Assembly (NCBI RefSeq): GCF_963678635.1 | Contig: NC_087062.1 | Location: 5,508,193-5,568,192 of the forward strand | DNA length: 60,000 nucleotides | DNA from: Symsagittifera roscoffensis | Taxonomy: Eukaryota; Xenacoelomorpha; Acoela; Convolutidae | Direction: 5' to 3' | Shown: piece by piece, positions 47,805 through 58,829 of the stretch | Layout: every line of letters starts with the position of its first letter | How positions within the stretch are numbered: position 1 is the stretch's first letter | Notes under the pieces: model-generated | What the model was told of the DNA's origin: nothing | Databases searched by the model: none | The model's input: the letters and a program-made list of their open reading frames with translations, nothing else | Made by a program: the position numbers and the translations under genes

Positions 47805-47992
47805 TTAAAATACCGTTTGAACTATTGGTGGTGTTCTGTAGCGAACACGTTTTCCATTTCGATCGTGAGCCGCGAACACTCCTAAAACTTCATCGTTGTG
47901 GTTGACCTCAACGGGGTATTGCCACACAACACAAAGTCGATAGGTATCCCTGACAATAATCTCCAGCTGATGCAGTTCAAACCTGGGAGGTT
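47805..47992 (-). CDS. Terminal exon of a host gene, possible FN3-like fragment
   Basis: A splice acceptor TGTAATTTTCAG ends at 47993 and a frame of 62 codons follows to TAA 47807-47805 (PPRFELHQLEIIVRD, LCVVWQYPVEV, DEVLGVFAAHDRNG). Codon use is richer in G and C than nearby DNA. The frame needs a phase-1 intron, which matches the phase-1 donor of the exon at 52361-52678. Joined, the boundary reads WT then EPPRFE, typical of a junction between extracellular modules. The fibronectin-III-like look (V-x-W with flanking hydrophobics) is weak and an inference. The intron would be 4.4 kb and full of repeats. Confidence 0.5.
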
Positions 47993-48109
47993 CTGAAAAT
48001 TACATAAACCTGCCATGACAAATTCTAATTCACTGTCGTTAATTTGCGATGAGCCAAATATTTGAAATAGTTTTTGTTTCGAAAAATCTACAGAGCTTCA
48101 ATTAAATAT

Positions 48110-48300
48110 TTATTTCTCAAACCAGCCAAGCTCGGGTACTTTGATAGGGATCTCGATCTGGATTCCATTGATTTTTGCATAGAACTGTGGGAATTCTTTG
48201 AAGCCAAAAATCTGACGGAACCAAGAAATATTTGTCTGAGCACCAGACTTTAAGATTGATTTTTACGGTCTGGTAATTTACCTTGAGTCCATAGAACATG
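48110..48300 (-). CDS. Possible two-exon fragment of a host gene
   Basis: An acceptor (TTCCGTCAG) before 48211 opens a clean frame of 33 codons to TAA 48112-48110: IFGFKEFPQFYAKINGIQ, then an IPIKVPELGW stretch. Upstream, ATGTTCTATGGACTCAAG is followed by GTAAAT at 48281, giving a 70-nt intron in phase 0. The open stretch without the splice shifts frame, so the splice is what makes the sequence read well. The product is unknown. It could be an alternative end of the neighbouring gene or a pseudogene. Confidence 0.3.
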
Positions 48301-48790
48301 CGAATTTTAGAAGAAACAAATAATAAGCCATGCTTGTTTTGGGTTTTACTGACAAACGTCCTTTGGGCTTGAAAGGATTTCCACAAAAAGCCGATGGACT
48401 CCACAGTTTATTAGTGGAATTTGCTGTTAAGCAGTGCAAGTTTATTCATGATCTTAAGCAAACCTTGAAATCCAGCGACAAAAATCAGACCTTGGTCGCT
48501 TTGCATACCCTTCAAGAACAGTTTTCATATGACAAAACTATTTTGAGTCCCGTCAAGAATTTTAACACCACAAAACCATGGATCCGATAGTGTAAGTCCA
48601 AAAAAGTATCCTGAGAACCTATTCTTCAGTTCAAATTCACCCTTTTGAACCGAAATGGTCGTCGATCAAGCATAAAATACACTACGTTAACACGGGACTC
48701 AAGAAGTTGAAGCTAGTTTGAATAAATAATCCAGTAACCAAAAGGTGATATTACGAACTAGATTTGAAACCAAAAGAGAGCAACAACTCT
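48301..48790. other. Ambiguous open frames on both strands
   Basis: The plus strand has an 86-codon frame (48330-48590) and the minus strand several coherent segments (for example LIFVAGFQGLLKIMNKLALL near 48500-48440) broken by stops. One may be a decayed exon. I cannot tell which strand was coding. Confidence 0.3.
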
Positions 48791-51700
48791 TTTCTAAAGC
48801 AAATCTTAGTAGAAAATTTTTTTACAGATGAAGATCGATTTTTTATTGAAACAAAAATGATCAGACAAACCTACGCCATAGCACGTGGCTGAAACTTAAT
48901 CGTAATTTAGTCAAGAAAACCACCCATATAAGTTTTTGCTTGGTCTGTACTTTTAGAAAATTTAGGGAACCGTTTGTTTTTCTTTTTTTTTAGTTTCTCA
49001 CTCAATTTTCTCAGAGAAAGAAAGAATTGCTCACTAAAAACCGTTTCAAAAAATTACGAGTAAAAAAATTAACACGTATCAAAATATTTATCTGGTCTAA
49101 GCAGTTGTTGGTCGGCGGTCGGTCAAAAAATTGAAGGGTCAAAAAACCAAATTAAAAACTTTCAAGTGAGCCAAAAATCGATATTGTTATGAGCATAACA
49201 ACAGGTTTTGTTTGTTAATTTTCAATTTTTACGAAATTCGGATCTAATATGGCTACTTGTAGGAATGGTGGCTTGTTGAACAAAATCCACTTTCATCGGG
49301 TTATAAAACTGGTGTAATAACGCCTATTAATGGAGTGGGAAAGATGGTTTGTTCTTACAGAGCCCTGAATGTTCTGACTGCCTTTTAATGGTGTCAGATA
49401 GTTTTTAGGACTTTAAAAAGTTAAGACTTACAGTGTAACCATTAAGATTAAAAACTTGAACGCAAATGATTAGCTTGCCGGATTTCTATTTAAAATTTTT
49501 GAGAGCTGGCAGAATTTTTCTTGTTACGTTTTCAGCACCATAGAAAAAAATGATTCCCTTTTTTTATAGCCTAGCTTCAGGCATTGAGAGTTCCATGGTT
49601 AAAAATCGATTATATTCAATTTTTCTGCTGAAAAATGTAGCTATTATCAGCGATTATATTTACACTTCGAAACCACATAATTGATTATAATCCATTATCA
49701 TCCATTATTTTTAAAGAAATTAAAATCGGTTATAATCCGTTTAAAATTCGTTTAATGGATTATAATGGATTGGTGATATATTAAAACGAGTGGTCGGTTC
49801 ACTTTAAATAGCTGGATCGCTTCTTGTTATACTTCGCAGATTTTTTGTAATTTATTTCAAAAAACCAAATTGTTCGGCAATTGATGAAGTGTAAACTTTG
49901 AATTTTCAAAAAGCATTTCATCTGCTGGCAGAGTAATGTATTTACAAAAGTATCTCTGTAGTAAGTAGTACAACTGATTGAAAATGAAATTACCAAACGC
50001 ATCATAGTTCTCAAATTTAATTAATCCCCTAATCTCAAAATTACCGCACCTATTGTAACATATCACTAATGGATTATAATTTCTTATATTATAAACCCTA
50101 ATTTCTACCTTTTTTCCGCACTATCTACCAAACTTGCAGTTTTTCTGCGCTACTCACAACCTTCTCGATTTCTAAACATACTCACATTTAGGTAAAGTTT
50201 GCAAAATCATGTTACTAACAATTTGAACCCAGGTTTTCTCAATTTTACTATCCAAAATTTAACACTCATTCCCCCACCTAATCCTAAATCCAGATAATCC
50301 CCCTAACCCCTACCCCCAACTACCCCTCCATCTACCAAAGGTTACTAAATGCCAATTTTTTTCCCGTTTATTATACTTAAATGATCGATGTTTGTTTGGA
50401 CCCTGATCAAACAAATTTTGATGTTTCGACCGTGCTCGAGGTGCATTTTTGTTTATGCTTCACCCAAAATTTTGTCTCGGTCATTTCTTTGGGTCATCTC
50501 TTTTTTAAGCAAATCTTAGTAGAAAACAAATTTACAAATGAAGATCGATTTTTTATTGACACAAAAACGATCAGACAAACCTACGCCATGGCACGTGGCT
50601 GAAACTTTATTGTAATTTAGTCGAGAAAACCACCCAAATAAAAATTTGCTTTGTCTGTACTTTTAGAAATTTTAGGGAACAGTTTCATTTTCCTATTTTA
50701 GTTTCTCATTGAATTTTCTCAGAGAAAGAAGGAATTGCTCACTAAAAACTGTTTCAAATAATTAAGAGTAAAAAATTAACACGTATCAAAATATTCATCT
50801 GGTCTAAACAGTTGGTGGTCGGCGGTCGGTCAAAAAATTGAAAGGTTGAAAAAACAAAACAAAACGTTTTCCAGTAGACCGAAAACCGATATTCTTATGA
50901 GCAAAGCAACAGGATTTGTTTGTTGATTTTCAATTTTTACGAAATTTGGATCTAATGTGGCTATTTGTAGGTATGGTGGCTTGTTGATCAAAATCCACTT
51001 TCATCGGGGTAAACTACTGGTGTAATAAGCCCCAATAGTGAAGTCGGAAAGATGATTTGTTCTTACAAAGCCATTTGTGTTCTGACTGGCTTCCAATGGT
51101 GTCATATAGTTTTTAGGATTTTAAAAAAATAAGACTTTCAGTGTAAATATTAAGAATAAAAATTTAAAACATAAATGATTAGCTTGCCGAATTTCTATTT
51201 AGAATTTTTGAGAGCTTGCAGAATTTTTCTTGTTACGTTTTCAGCACCATAGAAAAAAAATGTTTCCCATTTTTTATAGCCTAGTTTCAGGCATTGAGAG
51301 TTCCATGGTTAAAAATCGATTATAATAAATTTTTGTGCTGAAAAATGTAGCTTTTATCAGCGATTATATTTACACTTCGAAACCACATAATTGATTATAA
51401 TCCATTATCATCCATTACTCTTAGAGAAATTAAAAATCGGTTATAATCCGTTTAAAACTCGTTTTAATGGATTATAATGGATTGGTGATACATTAAAACG
51501 AGTGGTCGGTTCACTTTAAATAGCTGGATCGCTTCTTGTTATACTTCGCACATTTTTTGTAATTTATTTTAAAAAAACCAAATTGTTCGGCAAATGATGA
51601 AGTGTAAACTTTGAATTTTCGAATAGCATTTCATCTGGCAGAGTAATGTATTTACAAAAAGTATCTCTCTAGTAAGTAGTACAACTGATTGAAAATGAAA

Positions 51701-52195
51701 TGACCAAACGCATCATAGTTCTCAAATTTAATTCATGCACTAATCTCAAAATTACCGGACCTATTGTAACATACCACCAATGGATTATAATGGATTGTAA
51801 TTTCTACCTTTTTTCCACACTATCTACCAAACTTGCAGTTTTTCTGCGTTACTCACAACCTTCTCAATTTCTAACTATACTCACATTTAGATAAAGTTTG
51901 CAAAATCATATTACTAACAATTTGAACCCAGGTTTTCTCAATTTTACTACCCACAATTTTACACCCATTCACCCACCTAACCCTAAATCCACATAATCCC
52001 CCTAACCCCCACCCCCAACTACCCCCTCCATCTACCAAAGTTTACTAAATGCCAATTTTTTTCCGTTTATTGTAATTAAATGATCGATGTTTGTTTGGAT
52101 CCTGATCGAAAAAATTTTGATGTTTCGACCGTGCTCGTGGTGTATTCTTGTTTGTGCTTCACCCAAAATCTTGTCTCGGTCATTTCTTTTGGTCG
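48791..52195. repeat. 1.7-kb tandem duplication of a dispersed repeat
   Basis: 48791-50500 and 50501-52195 match throughout, with a few percent divergence. Each unit contains, in order, a fragment with ACAAACCTACGCCAT, an ATTATAATC palindrome array (49610-49770; 51310-51490), a C-rich block (50270-50340; 51970-52040) and a short TTTCGACCGTGCTCG piece. The same modules occur around element A (11395-11712 and 31324 onward). No intact gene. The duplication lies within the inferred intron between 47992 and 52361. Confidence 0.88.
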
Positions 52196-52297
52196 ATCAC
52201 TGTCATTGTGCTTAACTTTGAAATCGAAAAGTTTAGAGTGATAACCTTGACCCGGGTACATTCCTTTTGTATTTGAAATTTGGAACATGAACTTGCA

Positions 52298-52314
52298 TCA
52301 CAACGGCCAAATGT
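52298..52314 (-). CDS. Possible alternative last exon
   Basis: If the donor at 52360 is joined to the acceptor TTTTTTGAACAG at 52315, the intron is only 46 nt and the frame reads five more residues to TGA 52300-52298. This competes with splicing to 47992. Both are phase-compatible. Confidence 0.25.
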
Positions 52315-52360
52315 CTGTTCAAAAAATTGATGAATCGTCTCTAGATTTACATAAACTTAC

Positions 52361-52678
52361 CTGTCCAAACTCTTATTGATGTCGATCCGCTGAGATCGCC
52401 ATTATCCATGTAGCCGGTGGAGTGAATAACGTACTCTGTTAAAGGTTGAGCAAAGTTGAGAGATATTTTACTACCAGAGGTCAAGTTCGCAGGGTTTCCA
52501 ATAGCCCCATCGACATAGAGGAGAACAGGCGCATTGGTTTTGGTCGGGTTTTCCTCAATCACAATTTCGTATCGGTTTTGATTGGCTGGGAAGTCTGAGA
52601 CGACAATGAAATCCGTAAAACCATGCTCGAAAATGAGGTCGTTTATGGCTACCAGCTCATTGGGGGCAGATTTGGCTT
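52361..52678 (-). CDS. Host exon, symmetric phase 1-1, extracellular-type domain
   Basis: The acceptor GGAAATTTTAG ends at 52679 and the donor CAG/GTAAGTTTATG begins at 52360. The 318-nt exon is open throughout, starts and ends in phase 1, and codes 106 residues with alternating hydrophobic strands (FTDFIVVSDFPANQNRYEIV, then SKISLNFAQPLTEYVI, then SIRVWT). Symmetric 1-1 exons of this size usually carry one extracellular beta-sandwich module. The pattern is compatible with a fibronectin-III-like fold but I see no decisive motif. The in-frame ATG at 52700 lies upstream of the acceptor, so the reading frame could also start there. GC-richer codons set it apart from neighbouring DNA. This is the best host coding sequence in the window. 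Confidence 0.68.
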
Positions 52679-52700
52679 CTAAAATTTCCAAATTAAACAT

Positions 52701-53759
52701 GATTTATCCATATGCCCAAAAACTTAAGTTTTAAAAATATCGGATCTCTAACTAATTCCACATTTTGCAAAATGGGGAGAATCGTTATTTGGTACAAAAC
52801 TTTATTAGGCTTAACGGTTGAATTAATTTCATATGCGGTGGAAATTTGTTACTAGGTACCCTAAGGGGTGGGGGATAATTAAGTTAACCCAAAAAGTCAA
52901 ACGACTTTAGATGAAAAGGGATTTTTCTGCACTTTGTCACAATGTAATACACTTTCTTCGAGGAGTTGTATCAATGTTTTTTGGAAAAAGTCTAAGTTTT
53001 CTATTACTCAAGAGTAAAGGATCTTAGTTTCTATGATTAGGCTATTTACTCTATAGGTTCGCTATTTTAAAAGAATCATTACTTATAATTTAACTAAATT
53101 TTTTATGTCGACTTCGAGAAAATATTTCTCAGCTACCCGCTATCAAGCTACGAAAGTAGAAGCACTCGACTGGAGCATTTGTAAGTTAATGCCATTTTCA
53201 CTCTGTGTCCAGGACAATTATTTCCCAGAAAAAACTGTCCGAAACTCAAAAAATGGCCAAGACATTTGGCTCTCAGACAAAAATCTCCCCTATTTGTCCG
53301 AAAATTGTCCAGCTAATTGTCATTCAGATAACTTGAAAATTATTTTTTTAATAAATTTTTAGAACAGGAAAGATTATTTTGATAAGGCAGCGCAATTGTG
53401 CAATAAGACCAGAGATTTCTTCCAGTAGCCTATTAGAAACTCAAATAAACGAGGACTCAAATCACTTAAACAAACCTAAAGAATCATCACTTGGTTGACG
53501 CTTACGCCTAACGTAGTTATGACTGACTGTAGTAACATTAATATAACCCTCGAGTTTGTGTTCATCAATAGAATAACGTATGACAAAAAAATTAATGAAA
53601 TGCTTGTTCATGATGCATACGCATAAATCAATTATCGAAAATTGACAGATGTCTCAATTTCAGAGCGATGTGTTTTGTCAAAATGAATTGACCATGCTCG
53701 TACTTTCCAAGGCAAGGTGATCAGAGTCATTTCCCAGAACCAGCCTAATTCAAAGAGTG
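52701..53759. other. Intron-like or intergenic sequence
   Basis: AT-rich. A plus-strand frame at 53105-53362 has a GTAAGT inside it near 53179 but no motif or partner exon that I can find. Confidence 0.35.
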
Positions 53760-54230
53760 AAAACTCAGAACAGCTCCTAAAATCCGAGAAGCTGTAGCAG
53801 ATGAACCACCTCTGTAAACAATTTTTTCCGTTTAAAGGAACATAAACAGCGAAAATGCAGCAGTGATTCCAAACTATTCAGCCAATCAGAGAACAGTCAA
53901 CAGAATCAAGAGGGAAAAACGACCAAAACTGCAGGATCCAAAATCATTAATTGGTCTTGATTATCCAGAGTTGCTGAAAGTGACACCCAGTGGCGAACTA
54001 TTCTTTCATTTTGACTCTGGGCCAGATGATACTTAGCAAATTATCATTTTCACCACTCTTCCAGGACTGGATCTTTTTAGTGGTGCATCCATTGCTTCCA
54101 TACAAGAAAGAAGAGACTTGTATTCGATTTTGAACTGTTTCGAAATAAAGTTTTCCCCAAAAGAGCAACCATTGATTTCGAAACAGCTGTCAAAAAGGCA
54201 TTTACGAACCAATCCGAAAATTTCATATAA
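53760..54230 (+). pseudogene. MULE (Mutator-type) transposase remnant
   Basis: A frame with a few stops reads VNRIKREKRPKLQDPKSL and, after LDYPELL, LFFHFDSGPDD, then after a TAG, QIIIFTTLPGLDLF. This matches the region before the catalytic core of animal MULE transposases associated with FLYWCH proteins. The first catalytic Asp region (DGTFK) is missing. After a frame change RATIDFETAVKKAF at about 54157-54200 matches the second D-F-E motif. So it is a short, internally deleted and frameshifted fragment. No ends or target duplication found. Confidence 0.6.
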
Positions 54231-54622
54231 AAATATTACTTTTTCCAGATGTGATCACAAGGTCAAATAATTTCGGACCTTCTTGTCTGGGACACAAAAA
54301 ATTGGTAAATTTTTATGTCTTAGGATAATTTTGTCAAGGACACAATTGTTTGGGACACAAATAGCTATGCACCATTTTTACTATATGCCCATCAAATCCC
54401 AAGTGAGAGGAAAGATTTGCAACAAAAATGAAAATAATCAAATCATAAAGTGCTTTTACAATACTTTAGTTCTTTTGTCATTTTAAAAGTCGTGCCACAC
54501 GCCAAAATCAGACCCGAATGGCTTATCCGCGACAAGATTTGTAATTTGATAAAAGATTTTAAATTATAAGCTACAATTTTGTTTTGAAAAACGCATTGTT
54601 TGTTTTGACGAATCTAAATTAT
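54231..54622. other. Unassigned sequence
   Basis: No gene supported. Short direct words (TCTGGGACACAAA and TTTGGGACACAAA near 54285 and 54350) repeat. Confidence 0.3.
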
Positions 54623-56082
54623 CAGTTTGTAAGATTTGAATTGCATATATCTTACAAAAAGCAACAAATTTTTGAAACTTGTTGCGTCGATTGCACCATG
54701 CCAGCCCTGGTTGCGACAGTCTCGTTTTTGTGTTTTTCGGTCTCCAAATTTTCACAATTCCAATTTTTGGACAGGAATAATCGGATATAACGAATTTTGA
54801 CCACTAAAAATTGGATAAGCCTATATTTAGTCGCATACGTTTGAACATAAACCTCGGGTTTTGACCATGAACACCTTAATTTTGAAAAATTTGAACAATT
54901 TAATAGTTATCAATCATAATATTTTTGATTATGATGTTATTTGACTTTTGGGCTTTAAAAGTTTTTGCTAGTTGGTACGATTTTTTTCAGTTTGTAAGAT
55001 TTGAATTGCATATATATTAGAAAAATCAACAAATTTTTGAAACTTGTTGCGTCGATCGCACCATGCCAGCCCTGGTTGCGACAGTCTCGTTTTTGTGTTT
55101 TTCGGTCTCCAAATTTTCACAATTCCAATTTTTGGACAGGAATAATCGGATATAACGAATTTTGATCACTAAAGTTTGGATAAGCCTATATTTAGTCGCT
55201 TACGTTTGAACATAAACCTCGGGCTTTGACTATGAACACCTTAATTTTGAAAAACTTGAACAATTTAATACTTATCAATCATAATTTTTTTGATTTTGAT
55301 GTTATTTGACTTTTGGGCTTTAAAAATTTTTGCTAGTTGGTACGATTTTTTTCAGTTTGTAAGATTTGAATTGCATATATATTACAAAAATCAACAAATT
55401 TTTGAAACTTGTTGCGTCGATCGCACCATGCCAGCCCTGGTTGCGACAGTCTCGTTTTTGTGTTTTTCGGTCTCCAAATTTTCACAATTCCAATTTTTGC
55501 ACAGGAATAATCGGATATAACGAATTTTGATCACTAAAATTTGGATAAGCCTATATTTAGTCGCATACGTTTGAACATAAACCTCGGGCTTTGACCATGA
55601 ACACCTTAATTTTGAAAAATTTGAGCAATTTAATAGTTATCAATCATAATATTTTTGATTATGATGTTATTTGACTTTTGGGCTTTAAAAGTTTTTGCTA
55701 GTTGGTACGATTTTTTTCAGTTTGTAAGATTTGAATTGCATATATATTACAAAAATCAACAAATTTTTGAAACTTGTTGCGTCGATTGCACCATGCCAAC
55801 CCTGGTTGCGACAGTCTCGTTTTTGTGTTTTTCGGTCTCCAAATTTTCACAATTCCAATTTTTGGACAGGAACAATCGGATATAACGAATTTTGATCACT
55901 AAAGCTTGGATAAGCCTATATTTAGTCGCTTACGTTTGAACATAAACCTCGGGCTTTGACCATGAACACCTTAATTTTGAAAAATTTGAACAATTTAATA
56001 CTTATCAATCATAATTTTTTTGATTTTGATGTTATTTGACTTTTGGGCTTTAAAAGTTTTTGCTAGTTGGTACAATTTTTTT
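54623..56082. repeat. 365-bp satellite, four head-to-tail copies
   Basis: Copies start CAGTTTGTAAGATTTG at 54623, 54988, 55353 and 55718, exactly 365 bp apart, ending at 56082. Copies 1 and 3 share TCGCATACG, AATAGTTATC and TATTTTTGATTATGATG; copies 2 and 4 share TCGCTTACG, AATACTTATC and TTTTTTTGATTTTGATG. So the real repeating unit is a 730-bp dimer. Each copy has a 60-80 codon open frame on the plus strand, but it has no motif. Confidence 0.92.
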
Positions 56083-56620
56083 CTTCAAACTTTTACGCTA
56101 GTCAAGCGTTGTGCTAGCCGTTAAACCGCCCAAAACATTCTAACCTGTTTGATAATAAAATTTCATTGCAAATATGAGCCATAACATCCTCCAACTGCCT
56201 AAAACAATATCAATATTACGAAAACTTAGAAAAAAGATTTAAAAATTATAACTTTTTTTAACTTCTGGCGAGACACACTTAACTCATGATATAAATTTTG
56301 AAATTCTTTTTTAAGTGTTTAAGAAATAAGGGGGCAGCGCGCACCAAAAAACTGCAGTTGTTAGGTGAACATTTTCCAAAAAGTGCTTAAAAACGTCTTT
56401 TTGAACAATTTTTTTTAAATATTGCCTGCGGCGCAGAAAGTTAGGCCAACACAGGGACTTTTTAGTGCTTTGGGAGAGCTCGAAAAATCAATTTGGTCGC
56501 CCTATAAAAATGATTAACAAAACTTGACCATTTTTTGTCCCCTCGAGAAAATCTGCCCCCTCGAGAAAACTCTAGATCCGCCCCTGTTTGAATTATCCCA
56601 ATTATCATTTATAGCGTGAG
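56083..56620. other. Unassigned, with the right end of a hAT-type MITE
   Basis: At 56570-56586 the sequence TCTAGATCCGCCCCTG is the inverted form of CAGGGGCGGATCTAGA, a hAT-type end related to that at 3734. No left end was found, so the element is truncated or rearranged. Confidence 0.4.
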
Positions 56621-56835
56621 GCGACAATTCGTAACAAGCGACAATTTGTAACAGTAGATTAACACTGATTCACGCGCAGTATTTCTCTCGTGCCGGATGT
56701 AAGCGCAGCCGAGCGAAGCGGAGCAAGCGTATTCTACTTACCAATGCCTTGTTACGAATGGTCGCTTTGTTACGAGTTGTAGCCTGTTACGAATTGTCGC
56801 TTGTTTCGAATTGTTGCCTGTTACGAATTGTCGTC
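56621..56835. mobile_element. Foldback element 1
   Basis: The left arm (56621-56652) has GCGACAATTCGTAACA and a diverged second unit. The right arm (56746-56835) has several inverted units; TGTTACGAATTGTCG at 56785-56799 and 56819-56833 are perfect inverted partners of CGACAATTCGTAACA at 56622-56636. The interior has GAGCGAAGCGGAGC. No ORF. This structure, short tandem units inverted at the two ends, is that of a foldback-type element. Confidence 0.6.
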
Positions 56836-56930
56836 CTACCCCTTTACAGGGTAGCTGCGGTCAAACAGAACCCGATTCGTTTGATTTCAGTTTTTTGACG
56901 ACTATCACTAAAATCGTTACTGATACTTAC

Positions 56931-56964
56931 CATTTCTAGTCGGCATCTTGTGGAGGCTAGTCAT
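56931..56964 (-). CDS. Possible 34-nt micro-exon or start exon
   Basis: TTTTTTGACTACAG (acceptor) precedes ATGACTAGCC and AGAAATG is followed by GTAAGTATC, a strong donor. Only one frame is open; it begins with ATG and ends in phase 1, which fits the phase-1 acceptor at 52678. It could be the first coding exon of the gene continued at 52678 and 47992. The intron would contain the satellite and MULE remnant. Confidence 0.35.
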
Positions 56965-57119
56965 CTGTAGTCAAAAAAATTCAAAATTACACAAATTGTT
57001 ATTCATAAGCATGTGATTTACTGAAAAACTGTATGAAGTATAACTATGCAGTTTTTGATGGTTGAAAGAACACATACCTGACTTAAATTCAATTTGGATT
57101 ACGATAAAATTGTTTTCGA

Positions 57120-57290
57120 TAAAACTATTCAAAACCTGCAGCTCGTTTTTCAAAACTATTCAAATATGTTTTTGATTAACTATTCAAACACTGCTGCTCG
57201 TTTTTCAAAACTGTTCAAATATGTTTTTGATAAAGCTATTCAAAAACTGCAGCTCATTTTTGATTAAAAAAATTATTCAGAAACTGCAGC
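57120..57290. repeat. Minisatellite of about 55-60 bp, three copies
   Basis: Units with the words GCAGCTCGTTTTTCAAAACT and TTCAAATATGTTTTTGAT repeat about three times with small changes. Confidence 0.75.
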
Positions 57291-58140
57291 CAAGTATTTT
57301 CTTATAAAATTATAGAATTGTGTACACAAAAACTAAAATTGTGTACATAAAAGTGAAGTAACAGAAGTGAGCAGTACCAAAAAAACTAAAATTGTGTACA
57401 AAAAAGTGAAGCCGAAAACTGCTCTGTTGTAAAAACAACCGGTGCGAGAAAAGCGCAAAAATCAGTAATTGAGATCAAGCTTATTGAGACTGCCGTCGAT
57501 AATTTAATTTGTATTTTTGCTCCAACGTTTGCAGAGAGTGAGCAAGATATAAAACAATCATAATATTAAATAAAATCGTAATAATCATAATAATAAGAAT
57601 CATATGATTCTATTTTTTCCAGAATAGGTTCGCTTTTATCATTTCTTCAAATAAATAACCATCCTTAAAGAGCCCAGTGTGGGAGAAATTCATTAGAAAA
57701 ATTAAGATTGTAGTCATACGAAACAAGTTACGGGTGGGGTTTTGTAACAATTTCGCCATTCAAAATGTTTTATTTTAAATAAATAAAGTTTTGCAAACTT
57801 CAATTAGGATGTCGTCTACAAGATTTAAACAGTGAGAAAAAATGTAGTATCTATTTTTAATGCAGTTCTGAGAGTTTGAAAATTGCCAAATTGTCATTGT
57901 TCTGGACTGATTGTTGCGCTCTTTGATTGTTTAATTTAAGATGATGACATTGCAAGTCGAATTGTTTTAATTTTTGAATTTTCTCGTGATCAAAATCGTT
58001 CCAAATTTAGGGAAGATAAATAATTCATAGGTTTTTTACTAAATTAGTTTGCGATTCAAGTTTATCGAACAATAGTGGATATTTGCACTGTTTTTTGGGT
58101 TTTTGCGATGTTTTTCCAATTTTTGAAAGTTTGGCCTATC
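57291..58140. other. Unassigned AT-rich sequence
   Basis: A short direct repeat (AAAATTGTGTACA near 57332 and 57389). No gene supported. Confidence 0.35.
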
Positions 58141-58447
58141 GGATGCCTGCGGTACAGCGACAACTCGCAAGAAAAAAAAACTCGCAACAATAGACAATTA
58201 GTAAAAATTAAGGAAAGCGGCAACTGGCAAGTTTTTGAAGATAATTGCAAACTTTATATTCTCGGTGAAAATTTATATTAACCGGCTCTGAATTCCTACC
58301 CTCTGTTGGCAAGCTCGCAACACGTTGGCGCGACTGCGGCGGTGAGTATATTGCGAACTGCCTTTTACTGCGAGTTGTCTTTTATTGCGAGTTGACTTTT
58401 ATCGCGAGTTATCTTTTCTTGCGAGTTGTTGCACTACGGATGTCTGC
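58141..58447. mobile_element. Foldback element 2
   Basis: CAACTCGCAAGAAAA at 58161-58175 has a perfect inverted partner at 58414-58428. The right arm (58350-58447) is four or five inverted units of about 19 bp (TTTTATTGCGAGTTGAC kind). The left arm has two units. The unit core resembles that of the first foldback element, GCGACAA-TTCG-AA. An open frame through it is chance. Confidence 0.6.
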
Positions 58448-58829
58448 ACCATCAAAATTGAAGTTGTCAATCGTCTCAGTATAACTTCATGGTTTAAAGA
58501 ATATAGATTAAAAAAACAATTTTTTTCGTCAGAAAGATGTAATGCCAACTATAAAAAAAAACTCCTATTCACATGAATCCTTCCACAATTAAAAAAAATT
58601 CAAGCTAGCAACTTTTGTTTTTAAACTCAAAATTTAAAAAACCACGTGAACAACTCTTAGGATTTTCTTTTCGTCCCAAACTTTCGGCAGATTAATATTA
58701 GGTTAATAGTAATTTTACCTACTTTCGAAGTCAAATAGAATATTTTTGCTCGTTGCAGTTTTTTCTGCCGGCCATTTTTTCATTTTTAACTAGCCATTTG
58801 TGCAGAAACTTTACAGAAATAACTGAAAA
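58448..58829. other. Unassigned AT-rich sequence
   Basis: No gene supported. Confidence 0.3.

Noticed and set aside
54584-55885. Repeated 68-76 codon frame (FVRFELHIYYK kind)
   Set aside because: It lies in the 365-bp satellite, lacks a consistent start or motif, and the antisense strand is equally open in places.
57078-57135. A 58-nt minus-strand exon with acceptor GCTGCAG and donor GTATGT
   Set aside because: It abuts a minisatellite of similar unit length, and its end phase cannot join the exon at 56964; it could only splice past it. Kept out for lack of support.
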